Part shown: piece by piece, positions 16,620 to 25,710 of the stretch
How positions within the stretch are numbered: the stretch's first letter is position 1
Layout of the letters: every line of letters starts with the position of its first letter
Assembly: GCF_052076145.1 (NCBI RefSeq)
Contig: NZ_CP197246.1
Coordinates: 1,302,001 to 1,366,000, forward strand
Reading direction: 5' to 3'
DNA: 64,000 bases
Origin: Kitasatospora sp052076145
Lineage (GTDB): Bacteria; Actinomycetota; Actinomycetes; Streptomycetales; Streptomycetaceae
Program-made: the position numbers and the translations under genes
Notes under the pieces: model-generated
Told to the model about the DNA's origin: nothing
Database searches by the model: none
The model's input: only the letters and a program-made list of their open reading frames with translations

Positions 16620-17135
16620 CCCGGCCAGTGCCTGGGTGAGCCACTCGACCCAGAAGGTCTCCAGCTGGATGCCCGCCTGCAGCACCATGTGCTGCAGGCG
16701 GTTCTCCGTCTCCACCTTCGCGGCGGGGAAGTCGCGCTCCTCGATCTCCAGGTACTCCGCCAACTGGGCGCGATGGAGGGCGAGATGGCGGCCGAGCTCG
16801 GCGTCGAGGCCGTGCATGCCGACTGCCGCCGCCGCGCGCAGACGCAGCAGCAGCGGGTCGCGGATGGGCTTCGGGTCCTGGGGTTCGCCGACCCAGGCCG
16901 TCAGTTCGGCGCGCCCGGCGGGGAGCACTTCGTACTCCTTGCGGCCGCCCCGGGCGGGTCGGCCGGGCACGGCGCGGATCAGGCCCGCCTTCTCCAACTT
17001 GCCCAGCTCGCGGTAGATCTGCTGGTGCGTGGCGGACCAGAAGAAGCCGATCGAGCGGTCGAAGCGGCGCGTCAGCTCCAGCCCCGAGGAGGGTCGCTCC
17101 AGGAGGGCGGTGAGGATGGCGTGCGGCAGCGACAT
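16605..17135 (-). CDS. PadR-family transcriptional regulator
   Basis: 176 residues. The winged helix fills the first 80 residues (LPHAILTALLERPSSGLELTR, QQIYRELGKLEKAGLI, then a GRKEYEVLPAGRAEL wing). The rest is the helical dimerisation part of the longer PadR class. The ATG at 17135 has AGGA eight bases upstream; another ATG three codons earlier lacks a site. A TAGGAT at -7 to -12 could also serve as a -10, which would make the transcript nearly leaderless. Its targets are not evident; both neighbours are unrelated. Confidence 0.88.
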   Translation of the reverse strand: MSLPHAILTALLERPSSGLELTRRFDRSIGFFWSATHQQIYRELGKLEKAGLIRAVPGRPARGGRKEYEVLPAGRAELTAWVGEPQDPKPIRDPLLLRLRAAAAVGMHGLDAELGRHLALHRAQLAEYLEIEERDFPAAKVETENRLQHMVLQAGIQLETFWVEWLTQALAGSADV

Positions 17136-17187
17136 GTGTCGCATCCTACGGTCCCCACCAGCCCTCCCGGGCGGGACGTGCGCCGGC

Positions 17188-17637
17188 TCAGAACGTGCGC
17201 TGGGTGAACCAAGTCGCCTGGCTGGACGGGTCGCTCAGGTCGACCGTAGTGCCGGAGAGGCGTCCGTCGGCGCCCCTGACCCCGGTGTAGCGGCCTACCG
17301 GCCCGTTGTTCCAGGTGATGGTGAAGTAGATGTGCTCACCGTCCACCAGTGCGCCGTCCTGGAGGGTGCCGACCATGTCGCCGGAGGTGGCGCTGCCGTA
17401 GAGGTGCCCGTTGCCGTCCTGCGACAGGTTGACCCGGGCGTTGCTGCCGTTGCTCTGGTAGAGATCCCAGACCCCGCCTGCGTAGAACCCGGCCGCCCGG
17501 ACGGACTGCACCGCCCTCGGCGCGGCAGTGACAGCCGCTGCGCCCGCCGGGGCGGCGAGGCCGCCACCGGCGAGCGTGAGCAGGACCGCGACGGCTGTCG
17601 TGGTGAGCAGTTTGGGCGTACGGCGTGGAGCGGACAT
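17188..17637 (-). CDS. Secreted small beta-rich protein of unknown function
   Basis: 149 residues. A Sec signal (LLTTTAVAVLLTLAGGGLAA) ends near residue 34. The mature part alternates Gly with aromatic and polar residues (GVWDLYQSNG, GHLYGSATSG, IYFTITWNNG, GRYTGVRGADG), as in small lipocalin- or avidin-like barrels. I cannot assign a family. GGGAGG precedes the ATG. About 100 bases upstream lies the palindrome core ACTCGAACGAGT (17736-17747), shared with the region before the FAD oxidase at the left end of the window. Confidence 0.7.
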   Translation of the reverse strand: MSAPRRTPKLLTTTAVAVLLTLAGGGLAAPAGAAAVTAAPRAVQSVRAAGFYAGGVWDLYQSNGSNARVNLSQDGNGHLYGSATSGDMVGTLQDGALVDGEHIYFTITWNNGPVGRYTGVRGADGRLSGTTVDLSDPSSQATWFTQRTF

Positions 17638-17735
17638 GTGCCCTCCCAGGGCGTCAGGCCGGTCGGCTCTGTCAGGTCGTGCACGAAACCTCGCAGGCAG
17701 GACTACCCGTCCGCTCGGCGCCGAACCTCGCGTTC

Positions 17736-17747
17736 ACTCGAACGAGT
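17736..17747. promoter_or_regulatory. Second copy of the ACTCGAACGAGT palindrome
   Basis: This perfect 12-base palindrome is identical to the core of the 1895-1914 site and shares the preceding TC. It lies between the end of fadH and the start of the secreted gene at 17637, suiting an operator for the latter. Confidence 0.4.
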
Positions 17748-17781
17748 ACCTGCGGCCCGAGCTGCCAACTGCCCCGCCGGG

Positions 17782-19803
17782 TCAGAACGTTGCGGCCAGC
17801 CGGGTGCCCTGGTCGATGGCGCGCTTGGCGTCGAGCTCGGCCGCGACGTCGGCGCCGCCGATCAGGTGCGGCGTCAGGCCGAGGGCGGCGAGGTCGTCGT
17901 ACAGGCCGCGGCGGGGCTCCTGGCCGGTGCAGAGGACGACGGTGTCGACGGGGATGAGCCGGGCCTCGCCGTCGACGGTGACGTGCAGGCCGTCGTCGTC
18001 GATGCGGTCGTAGCTGACGCCCGCGATGCTGGTGACGCCCCGGTGCTTGAGCTCGGTGCGGTGGATCCAGCCGGTGGTCTTGCCGAGGCCTGCGCCGATC
18101 TTGCTGGTCTTGCGCTGGAGCAGGTGCACGGCGCGCGGCGAGACCGGGCGGACGGGCTCGGCGAGACCGCCGGGGGTGCGGTGTTCGGTGTCGACGCCCC
18201 ACTGCTCGAAGAAGGCGGCCGGGTTCTGAGCAGCCGACTTGCCGGGGTCGGTGAGGTACTCGGCGACGTCGAAGCCGATGCCGCCCGCGCCCAGCACGGC
18301 GACCCTCGGGCCGACCTCGGCCTTGTCCCGCAGGACGTCGACATAGCTGAGCACGCTGGGGTGTCCGATGCCCTCGATGTCGGGCGTGCGGGGCGTGACG
18401 CCGGTCGCGACGACGATCTCGTCGTGGCCGTCGGCGGCCAACGCCGCCGCGTCCACCATCGCACCGAGCCGCAACTCGACGCCGTGGCTGGCCAGTTGAT
18501 GCCGGTAGTAGCGGAGGGTCTCGTCGAACTCCTGCTTGCCCGGCACCTGGCGGGCGATGTTGAGCTGCCCGCCGATCTCCTCGGCGCCGTCGTAGAGCGT
18601 CACCGCGTGGCCGCGCTCGGCGGCGGTGACGGCGCAGGCGAGCCCGGCCGGGCCGGCGCCGACGACGCCGATCCGCTTGCGGCGGCGGGTCGGTGAGAGC
18701 ACCAGCTCGGTCTCGTGGCAGGCGCGCGGGTTGACCAGGCAGGAGGTGATCTTGCCACTGAAGGTGTGGTCCAGGCAGGCCTGGTTGCAGCCGATGCAGG
18801 TGTTGATGGCCTCCGGGGCGCCCGCCCCGGCCTTGGCCACGAACTCCGGGTCGGCCAGCAGCGGCCGGGCCAGCGACACCAGGTCGGCGCGGCCTTCGGC
18901 GAGCAACTGCTCGGCCAGCTCAGGGGTGTTGATGCGGTTGCTGGTCACCAGCGGGATGCCGACGGAGCCCATCACCTTCTTGGTGACCCAGCTGTACGCG
19001 CCGCGCGGCACCGAGGTGGCGATGGTCGGGATGCGGGCCTCGTGCCAGCCGATGCCGGTGTTGATGATGGTCGCGCCCGCCGTCTCGACGGCCTGGGCGA
19101 GCTGGACGACCTCGGGGAGGGTCGATCCACCGGGGACGAGGTCGAGCATCGAGAGCCGGTAGATCAGGATGAAGTCGGCGCCGACCCGCTCGCGGACCCG
19201 CCGGACGATCTCGACCGGGAAGCGCATCCGGTTCTCGTAGCTGCCGCCCCAGCGGTCGGTGCGGTGGTTGGTCTGCGCGGCGATGAACTCGTTGATCAGG
19301 TAGCCCTCGGAGCCCATGATCTCGACGCCGTCGTAGCCCGCGCTGCGGGCGAGTTCGGCGCATCGGACGAAGTCCTCGATGGTCTGCTCGACCTGCTCGT
19401 CGGTGAGCTCGTTCGGCACGAAGGGGCTGATCGGGGCCTGCACGGCGCTGGGCGCGACGAGGTCCTCGTGGTAGGCGTACCGGCCGAAGTGCAGGATCTG
19501 CATGGCTATCCGGCCGCCCACCGCATGCACGGCGTCGGTGACGACGCGGTGCTCGGCGGCGGCCGCCTCGGTGGTCAGCATGGCGCCACCGCCCCAGGGC
19601 CGGCCGGCCTCGTTCGGCGCGATGCCGCCGGTCACGATCAGGCCGACGCCGCCACGGGCGCGGGTGGCGTAGAACTCGGCCATCCGCTCGAAGCCGTTCT
19701 CGGCCTCCTCCAGGCCGACGTGCATCGAGCCCATGATCACCCGGTTGGGCAGCGTGGTGAAGCCCAGGTCGAGCGAGCTCAGCAGGTGGGGGTACGCACT
19801 CAT
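17782..19803 (-). CDS. fadH: NADPH-dependent 2,4-dienoyl-CoA reductase
   Basis: 673 residues, the length of E. coli FadH. An old-yellow-enzyme TIM barrel (residues 1-340, binding FMN) is followed by a 4Fe-4S cluster site, CIGCNQACLDHTF with a further Cys (about residues 334-353). An FAD/NAD(P) module follows, with GAGPAGLACA and GAGGIGFDVAEYL Rossmann motifs. The enzyme reduces 2,4-dienoyl-CoA esters during beta-oxidation of unsaturated fatty acids. AGGAGG six bases before the ATG sets the start. The promoter overlaps a strong palindrome at 19855-19876. No other beta-oxidation gene is adjacent. Confidence 0.9.
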   Translation of the reverse strand: MSAYPHLLSSLDLGFTTLPNRVIMGSMHVGLEEAENGFERMAEFYATRARGGVGLIVTGGIAPNEAGRPWGGGAMLTTEAAAAEHRVVTDAVHAVGGRIAMQILHFGRYAYHEDLVAPSAVQAPISPFVPNELTDEQVEQTIEDFVRCAELARSAGYDGVEIMGSEGYLINEFIAAQTNHRTDRWGGSYENRMRFPVEIVRRVRERVGADFILIYRLSMLDLVPGGSTLPEVVQLAQAVETAGATIINTGIGWHEARIPTIATSVPRGAYSWVTKKVMGSVGIPLVTSNRINTPELAEQLLAEGRADLVSLARPLLADPEFVAKAGAGAPEAINTCIGCNQACLDHTFSGKITSCLVNPRACHETELVLSPTRRRKRIGVVGAGPAGLACAVTAAERGHAVTLYDGAEEIGGQLNIARQVPGKQEFDETLRYYRHQLASHGVELRLGAMVDAAALAADGHDEIVVATGVTPRTPDIEGIGHPSVLSYVDVLRDKAEVGPRVAVLGAGGIGFDVAEYLTDPGKSAAQNPAAFFEQWGVDTEHRTPGGLAEPVRPVSPRAVHLLQRKTSKIGAGLGKTTGWIHRTELKHRGVTSIAGVSYDRIDDDGLHVTVDGEARLIPVDTVVLCTGQEPRRGLYDDLAALGLTPHLIGGADVAAELDAKRAIDQGTRLAATF

Positions 19804-19827
19804 CCAGCGCCTCCTAGGCGAAGTCGT

Positions 19828-19876
19828 CGCCCCACGGTAGGTCCGCACCCCCCACTTATGCAACAAGTTGCATAAG
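19828..19876 (-). promoter_or_regulatory. fadH promoter with a 22-base palindromic operator
   Basis: CTTATGCAAC (19855-19864) and GTTGCATAAG (19867-19876) are perfect ten-base arms around AA. On the minus strand TTGCAT within it, 18 bases, then TACCGT form a candidate promoter for fadH, so a bound repressor would cover the -35. The symmetry suits a MarR- or TetR-type dimer. No such regulator lies beside the gene. Confidence 0.6.
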
Positions 19877-19891
19877 GTCCTGCCGAGGTCG

Positions 19892-20560
19892 TTACACCTC
19901 CAGGGCCGCCAGCAGCGCTGCGGCGAGCGGCGCCGAGGAGGCCGGGTTCTGGCCGGTGACGAGGTTGCGGTCGACGACCACGTGCGGGGCCCAGGGCTCG
20001 CCCTCGACGAAGTCGGCGCCGAGCTCGACCAGCCGGTCCTGGAGCAGCCAGGGGGCCTTGTCCGCGAGGCCCGCCTGGGTCTCCTCGGCGTTGGTGAAGC
20101 CGGTCAGCCGGTAGCCGGCGAAGGTCGGGCTGCCGTCGGGGCGGACCGCGGCCAGCAGGGCGGCGGGGGCGTGGCAGACCACGCCCAGCGGACGGCCGGA
20201 GCCGAGCGCCGCCGTCAGCAGGGCGCCGGATTCGGCGCTCACCGCGAGGTCCTCCATCGGCCCGTGCCCGCCGGGGTAGAAGACCGCCGCGTAGTCGGCG
20301 AGGGTGACCTGCGCCAGCGTCAGCGGGCTCCGCAGCTCGGCGGCCCCGGCCAGCACCTCGGCCGTCTCGGGGGTGGCGCTCGCCGGGTCGGCCGTCGGCA
20401 CCACACCGCCCGGGGTGGCCACCACCACCTCGTGCCCGGCCGCCGTGAAGGCCTGGTACGGCGCCACGAACTCCTCGGCCCAGAAGCCGCTCGGGTGCTT
20501 GCTGCCGTCCTTCAGCGTCCAGTGGTCGACGCCCGTCATCACGAACAGGATCTTCGACAT
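19892..20560 (-). CDS. DJ-1/PfpI-superfamily protein, Hsp31-like
   Basis: 222 residues. The nucleophile elbow GVVCHAPAALL (Cys about residue 129) and an upstream Glu in SGFWAEEF (about residue 30) match the Hsp31-like branch of the DJ-1 superfamily. Members act as glyoxalase-III type enzymes or holdases under stress. The start at MSKILFV follows a GAGAGACGG stretch; an ATG four codons upstream is also open. It diverges from the LysR gene at 20644, which probably regulates it; TAGGTT on the minus strand (20605-20600) could be its -10. Confidence 0.85.
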   Translation of the reverse strand: MSKILFVMTGVDHWTLKDGSKHPSGFWAEEFVAPYQAFTAAGHEVVVATPGGVVPTADPASATPETAEVLAGAAELRSPLTLAQVTLADYAAVFYPGGHGPMEDLAVSAESGALLTAALGSGRPLGVVCHAPAALLAAVRPDGSPTFAGYRLTGFTNAEETQAGLADKAPWLLQDRLVELGADFVEGEPWAPHVVVDRNLVTGQNPASSAPLAAALLAALEV

Positions 20561-20643
20561 GCCGTCTCTCATCTCACTCGGGCTCTCGCGTACCCCACGA
20601 ACCTAGGCCCCCTCAGCCATCCGGCTCCAATAGGCTCGACGAC

Positions 20644-21600
20644 ATGAGCCATCAGGATTCCGATGGGACGACGGACGGGCCGACAGCCGAGCCGCCGCCC
20701 GCCCTCGACCTCACCCAGCTGCGCACCTTCCTCGCCGTGCACCGGGCCGGCTCGTTCACCGGCGCGGCCCGCCTGCTCGGGCTCTCGCAACCGACGGTGA
20801 CCGCCCAGATCCGCGCCCTGGAGGCCCGGCTCGGGCGCGAGCTGTTCGAGCGCCGGGCGCGTGGCGTGCTGGCCTCGCCGTACGCGGACGATCTGGCGGC
20901 GCAGGTCGCCGCGCCGCTGGACGCCCTCGCGGCGGTCGCCGACCGGGGCGGGCCGGACGGCGCCGGGCCGGCCGAACCCGTCCACCTCGCCGGGCCCGCC
21001 GAGCTGCTCTGCACCCGCGCCCTGCCCGCGCTGGCCCCGCTCGTGGAGCGCGGCGTACGGCTGCGCATCAGCACCGGCCTGAGCGACGAGCTGCTGGACG
21101 GGCTGCGCGCCGGGCGGCACGACCTGGCCGTCGCCACCTCGCGCCCGCGCGGGCGGACCCTGCTCGCGACGCCGCTGGGCGACGAGGAGTTCGTGCTGGT
21201 CGCCGCCTCCGCCTGGGCCGCCCGGATCGGGCCCGACCGGGTCCGCACCGAGGGGCCGGCCGCCCTGCGCGGCGTCCCGCTGGTCACGTACGCCGAGGAC
21301 CTGCCGATCGCCCGGCGGTACTGGCGGCACGTGTTCGGGCTGCGGCTCAGCTGCCGGGCCGCCGTGGTGGTGCCCGACCTGCGGGGCGTGCTCGCCACCG
21401 TGGCCGCCGGGGGCGGGTTCTCCGTGCTCCCCCGCTACCTCTGCCAGGACGAGCTGGCGGACGGCAGGCTGGTCGCCCTCCTCGAACCGGCCGACCCGCC
21501 GATCAACACCGCCTACCTCGTCCAGCGCCCCGGCCCGGCGGGCAACCCGCACATCGCCCTCGTCCGCGCCGAGCTGCTCCGCGCGGCCCGGCACTGGTGA
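20644..21600 (+). CDS. LysR-family transcriptional regulator
   Basis: 318 residues. The N-terminal helix-turn-helix (LDLTQLRTFLAVHRAGSFTG, then ARLLGLSQPTVTAQIRALEA, about residues 22-70) and the type-2 periplasmic-binding-protein effector domain are standard. The first 20 residues are an extra polar leader; a later start cannot be excluded. The short intergenic space with the divergent DJ-1/PfpI gene fits the classic LysR arrangement of a regulator and its target. TAGGCT (20631-20636) is a possible -10 for a very short leader. Confidence 0.9.
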   Translation: MSHQDSDGTTDGPTAEPPPALDLTQLRTFLAVHRAGSFTGAARLLGLSQPTVTAQIRALEARLGRELFERRARGVLASPYADDLAAQVAAPLDALAAVADRGGPDGAGPAEPVHLAGPAELLCTRALPALAPLVERGVRLRISTGLSDELLDGLRAGRHDLAVATSRPRGRTLLATPLGDEEFVLVAASAWAARIGPDRVRTEGPAALRGVPLVTYAEDLPIARRYWRHVFGLRLSCRAAVVVPDLRGVLATVAAGGGFSVLPRYLCQDELADGRLVALLEPADPPINTAYLVQRPGPAGNPHIALVRAELLRAARHW

Positions 21601-21607
21601 CCACCGG

Positions 21608-22315
21608 CTAACCCCGCAGCCGCTCCAGCCACTGGGCGGCCGCCGCGAGCAGCAGGTCCAGCGCCAGCGGGTAGGCCGAGCGCGGCATGTCGGCGATGAG
21701 CAGGTGGGCGGTGGCGGCGATGTTCGGGTGGGTGTGTGCGGGGAGCTGGGCGTAGCGGGCGTCCCAGACGGCGCTGTCGGCCTCGCGGGCGGCCTCGGGC
21801 AGGGCGTCGGCGGCGGCGTCCAGTATGGCGTAGCCGAGGCCCTGGTCGACGAAGGCGTGGTAGATCCTGACCGCCTCCGGGTCGGGGAATCCGGCGCGGC
21901 GCAGCACGCCGAGGATGCCCTCGACGGCGTTCATCTCGTTGTGGCGGCCGGTGGTGCGGTACCCGGCGAGGCGGGCGGCCTGCGGGTGGGCCCGGTACGA
22001 GGCGTGGATGCGCAGGCCGATCGCGCGCAGGTCGGCCTGCCAGTCGCCGGTGGGCTCCCAGCCGCGCTGGGCCCGCCCGATCAGCTCGTCGGCGACGGCG
22101 AGCAGCAGGTCGTCGGCGTTGCGGAAGTACCGGTAGAGCGCGCTGGGGTCGGCGCCGAGGGCCAGGCCGAGGCGGCGTACGGTGAGCGCCTCGGCGCCGT
22201 GCTGGCCGATCAGCCGCAGGGCGGTCTCGACGATGATCTCCTCGGAGAGCACCGTGCCGGTCTTGGTCGGCTTGCGGCGCCTGCGCTCGGGCCCGGGTAC
22301 GACTCGTTCACTCAT
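21608..22315 (-). CDS. TetR-family regulator with TetR_C-type ligand domain
   Basis: 235 residues. The helix-turn-helix reads IIVETALRLIGQHGAEALTV, RRLGLALGADPSALYRYF, then RNADDLLLAVADELI (about residues 22-75). The long helical C-terminal domain is of the TetR_C class. The start at MSERVV is preferred over an upstream frame extension of low-complexity residues. It diverges from an APC permease gene, with a perfect 15-base palindrome between them (22412-22426). Repression of the permease, and probably of the amidohydrolase after it, is the likely role. Confidence 0.88.
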   Translation of the reverse strand: MSERVVPGPERRRRKPTKTGTVLSEEIIVETALRLIGQHGAEALTVRRLGLALGADPSALYRYFRNADDLLLAVADELIGRAQRGWEPTGDWQADLRAIGLRIHASYRAHPQAARLAGYRTTGRHNEMNAVEGILGVLRRAGFPDPEAVRIYHAFVDQGLGYAILDAAADALPEAAREADSAVWDARYAQLPAHTHPNIAATAHLLIADMPRSAYPLALDLLLAAAAQWLERLRG

Positions 22316-22411
22316 CGGAGGACCACCCCTTCGCCGCCCGCGCACCGGTTTCGAGGCCGGGCACACCGCGTCTTCGACGTCCGTACACCGTGCGACGTGC
22401 CGCCACCTTAT

Positions 22412-22426
22412 GTCAACGGCGTTGAC
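22412..22426. promoter_or_regulatory. TetR operator over the regulator's -35
   Basis: GTCAACG-G-CGTTGAC is a perfect palindrome in the space between the TetR gene and the permease. On the minus strand TTGACA (22416-22411) within it can serve as -35 with CACGGT 18 bases on, so autoregulation is expected. It lies 24 bases before the permease start. Confidence 0.6.
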
Positions 22427-22449
22427 GCGTGAAGGCCGCCGGGAGTTTC

Positions 22450-24024
22450 ATGTCCACCCACCGGGGCCGTGACCAGGCCCCTCGGGTCAAGGTGGTGGGT
22501 GCGTTGAGAGCAGAAACCCAGGGCGCGGCGAGAACCGGCGGCACGACGGCCGGTGGCACGCACACGACGATGCACAAGTCGCTCGGTGTGGTGGACGGCG
22601 TGGTGCTCGCCGCGTCCAGTACGGCAGCGACCTCCAGCATCGGCATCGGCCTCGGGCTGATCGCGGGCGTGGTTGGGCTGCACCTCCCGGCGATCATGCT
22701 GGTGTCCTTCCTCCCGGTGCTGGCCATCGCCGGGGCGTACGGACGGCTCAACAGGGTCGAGCCCAACGCGGGCAACGCGTACACCTGGGTCGGCCGCTCG
22801 CTCAACCCCTGGCTCGGCTTCCTGACCGGCTGGGTCAACGTCGTCGGCACCGTCGTCTTCCTCGCCTACACCACCACCGTGACGGGCTCGGCGCTGCTCC
22901 AACTCGCGGGCCAGGCAAGCCTGCACAGCATCGGCGGGCTCGCCCTCGACCCGGATTCGACCTGGCAGTCGACGCTGATCGGCCTGTTCGTGCTGGTCGG
23001 CGCGACGCTGATCGCCATCCGGGGCGTGGCGTTGGCGACCCGGCTCCAGAAGTACCTGCTGATCTTCGAGTACGCCGTGCTGCTGGGCTTCTGCGGCTAC
23101 GGCCTGTTCGCCGGTGACCAGCCCTTCTCGCTCTCCTGGTTCGACCCGTTCGGCATCCCCTCGCTGAGCGCGCTGGCCCAGGGCATGGTCCAGGCGGTGT
23201 TCTGCTACTGGGGGTTCGAGGCGGTGTTCACCGTCGGCGAGGAGGTCCGCGACCCGCGTGACGCCTCCCGGGGCGGCATGATCGCGCTCGTCACCGTGCT
23301 CGGACTCTTCCTGCTCGCCTCCACCGCCTTCCAACGCGTGCTCCCGATCGACGAGTTGGCCGGCAACGGCGCCCACGGCCTGACCTTCTTCGGTGAGCGG
23401 CTCGCCCACCAGCCGCTGGCCGCCCTGCCGTTGGTCGCACTGACGCTCTCCGCCGTCGCCTCGCTCCAGGCCAACGTCATCCCCTCCGCCCGTGGGATGT
23501 TCGCGATGGGCCGCGACCGCACCGTCGGCCCGGTCTGGACGCGCATCCACCCCCGCTACGCCACCCCCGTCGCCGGGACCCTGCTGCTCACCGCCATCGC
23601 CGGCGTCATCTCACTGGGCACCCTGGTCATCCCGACCGTCACCGAGCTGATCAACGCCGCCGTCAACGGCATCGGCATCGTCGTCGCGCTCTACTACGCG
23701 CTCACCGCCATCGCCGCCGCCGTCCGCTTCCGGGGCCTGCTGCGCACCGCCCCGCTGGAGGCCCTGCGGGCGGTCGTCGCCCCGCTGCTCGGCGCGGTCG
23801 TGCTGCTCGGCGTCGGCGGCTACCTCGCCTGGACGTTCTACGACTCCGCCGACCACTTCGAACTCAGCGCCGACAACGGCTGGTTCCAGCTGCTCTGCCC
23901 CGGCCTGATGATCGCCAGCGGCCTGCTGGTCGCCGCCTGGGCGCGCTACGGCCGCCGCTCGGAGTACTTCGTCACCGGGCGCGGCACCGACGCCGAAGCC
24001 GGTGACCTCCTCCCCGGGGTCTGA
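22450..24024 (+). CDS. APC-family amino acid permease
   Basis: 524 residues with about twelve membrane helices. The first helix region, LGVVDGVVLAASSTAATSSI, has the substrate-binding break typical of amino acid/polyamine/organocation permeases; VEPNAGNAYTWVGRSLNPWLG follows helix 3, and CYWGFEAVFTVGEEVRDP marks helix 6 to the next loop. It should import an amino acid or amine. GGGAG precedes the ATG at 22450. The amidohydrolase gene starts 40 bases downstream on the same strand, suggesting uptake and breakdown of one N-acyl or amide compound under TetR control. Confidence 0.87.
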   Translation: MSTHRGRDQAPRVKVVGALRAETQGAARTGGTTAGGTHTTMHKSLGVVDGVVLAASSTAATSSIGIGLGLIAGVVGLHLPAIMLVSFLPVLAIAGAYGRLNRVEPNAGNAYTWVGRSLNPWLGFLTGWVNVVGTVVFLAYTTTVTGSALLQLAGQASLHSIGGLALDPDSTWQSTLIGLFVLVGATLIAIRGVALATRLQKYLLIFEYAVLLGFCGYGLFAGDQPFSLSWFDPFGIPSLSALAQGMVQAVFCYWGFEAVFTVGEEVRDPRDASRGGMIALVTVLGLFLLASTAFQRVLPIDELAGNGAHGLTFFGERLAHQPLAALPLVALTLSAVASLQANVIPSARGMFAMGRDRTVGPVWTRIHPRYATPVAGTLLLTAIAGVISLGTLVIPTVTELINAAVNGIGIVVALYYALTAIAAAVRFRGLLRTAPLEALRAVVAPLLGAVVLLGVGGYLAWTFYDSADHFELSADNGWFQLLCPGLMIASGLLVAAWARYGRRSEYFVTGRGTDAEAGDLLPGV

Positions 24025-24064
24025 CCCCCACCCCCAGCATTTCGACGCACTCTGGAGCACCACC

Positions 24065-25702
24065 ATGAACCACGCCGACCTCGTCTTCACCGACGGACCG
24101 GTCTTCACCGCCGACGCCGCCCGCTCCCGGGCCACCACCCTCGCCGTCACCGGCGACCGGATCACCGCCGTCGGCCACGACGAGGTCCGCGAGCTGATCG
24201 GCCCGGACACCGAAGTCGTCAGCCTGGCCGGCAAGCTGCTGATCCCCGGCTTCCAGGACTCGCACATCCACGCGGTGTACGGCGGGGTCGAGCTCGGCGA
24301 GTGCGACCTGAGCGGGACCACCGGCCCGGACGAGTACCTGCGGCTCGTCCGGGCGTTCGCCGACGCCCACCCGGAGCGGGCCTGGATCACCGGCAGCGGC
24401 TGGTCGCTGGAGAGCTTCGAAGGCGGCCTGCCCACCCGGCAGTTGCTCGACAGCGTGGTGCCCGACCGGCCGGTCTACCTGCTGAACCGTGACCACCACG
24501 GCGCCTGGGCCAACACCCGCGCCCTGGAGCTGGCCGGGCTCACCAGGGATACCCCCGACCCGGCGGACGGCCGGATCGAGCGCGAGCCCGACGGCACCCC
24601 CAGCGGCACCCTCCAGGAGGGCGCCACCGGGCTGGTCGCCCGCCTGGTGCCGCCGACCACGGCCCAGGAGCGGCTGGACGGGCTGCTCCGGGCGCAGGAG
24701 CTGCTGCACTCGCTCGGCATCACCGGCTGGCAGGACGCCCTGCTCGGCGTCTTCAACGGCCAGCCCGACCCCTCCGACGCCTACCTCACCGCCGCCCGCT
24801 CGGGCGCGCTGACCGCCCGGGTCAACGGCGCGCTCTGGTGGGACCGCGACCGGGGCTCCGAACAGATCCCCGAACTCGTCGCCCGCCGCGCCGCGTTGCG
24901 GCACGGGCGGTTCCGCGCCGACTCCGTCAAGATCATGCAGGACGGCATCGCCGAGAACTTCACCGCCGCCCTGGGCTCCCCCTACCTGGACGGCTGCGGC
25001 TGCGCCACCGGCAACAGCGGCCTCAGCTTCGTCGACCCGGCGGCCCTGCGGGAGTACGTCACCGAGCTGGACTGGCTCGACTTCCAGGTGCACTTCCACG
25101 CGCTCGGCGACCGCGCCGTCCGCGAGGCCCTCGACGCCGTCGAGGCCGCCCGCCGCACCAACGGCCACCGCGCGACCCGGCACCACCTCGCCCACCTCCA
25201 GGTGGTCGACCCGAGCGACCTGCCACGCTTCGCCCAGCTCGGCGCGATCGCCAACATCCAGCCGCTCTGGGCCGCCCACGAGCCACAGATGGACGAGCTC
25301 ACCATCCCCTTCCTCGGCCCCGAGCGCGCCGCCTGGCAGTACCCGTTCGGCTCACTGCTGCGGGCCGGTGCCACCCTCGCGGCAGGCAGCGACTGGCCCG
25401 TCAGCAGCCCCGACCCGATCGCCGGCATCCACGTCGCCGTCAACCGGCTCGAACCCGACGCCGACCACGACCGGGTCTTCTACCCCGAGCAGCGCCTCGA
25501 CCTCACCACCGCCCTCGCCGCCTACACCGCCGGCTCCGCCCACCTCAACGGCTACGACGACGCCGGCACCCTCCGAGTCGGCCAGCTCGCCGACCTGGTC
25601 GTCCTCGACCGCGACATCCTGACCGCACCCGCCGCCGAGATCGCCACCGCCCGGGTCGAGCAGACCTTCGTCGGCGGCGCCCGGGTGTACAGCCGGAGTT
25701 GA
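24065..25702 (+). CDS. YtcJ-like metal-dependent amidohydrolase
   Basis: 545 residues. The amidohydrolase_3 layout is complete: a beta-sandwich front ending in LIPGFQDSHIHAV (metal-binding HxH, about residue 70), a conserved Lys in DSVKIMQDG, HFHALGDRAV, HHLAHLQ, and AAGSDWPVS near residue 445 with the catalytic Asp. Relatives include N-substituted formamide deformylase and other exoenzyme-like hydrolases. The substrate is unknown. GGAG precedes the ATG. Being 40 bases behind the permease suggests a shared transcript, ended by the hairpin at 25711-25748. Confidence 0.88.
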   Translation: MNHADLVFTDGPVFTADAARSRATTLAVTGDRITAVGHDEVRELIGPDTEVVSLAGKLLIPGFQDSHIHAVYGGVELGECDLSGTTGPDEYLRLVRAFADAHPERAWITGSGWSLESFEGGLPTRQLLDSVVPDRPVYLLNRDHHGAWANTRALELAGLTRDTPDPADGRIEREPDGTPSGTLQEGATGLVARLVPPTTAQERLDGLLRAQELLHSLGITGWQDALLGVFNGQPDPSDAYLTAARSGALTARVNGALWWDRDRGSEQIPELVARRAALRHGRFRADSVKIMQDGIAENFTAALGSPYLDGCGCATGNSGLSFVDPAALREYVTELDWLDFQVHFHALGDRAVREALDAVEAARRTNGHRATRHHLAHLQVVDPSDLPRFAQLGAIANIQPLWAAHEPQMDELTIPFLGPERAAWQYPFGSLLRAGATLAAGSDWPVSSPDPIAGIHVAVNRLEPDADHDRVFYPEQRLDLTTALAAYTAGSAHLNGYDDAGTLRVGQLADLVVLDRDILTAPAAEIATARVEQTFVGGARVYSRS

Positions 25703-25710
25703 GCGGTCGG

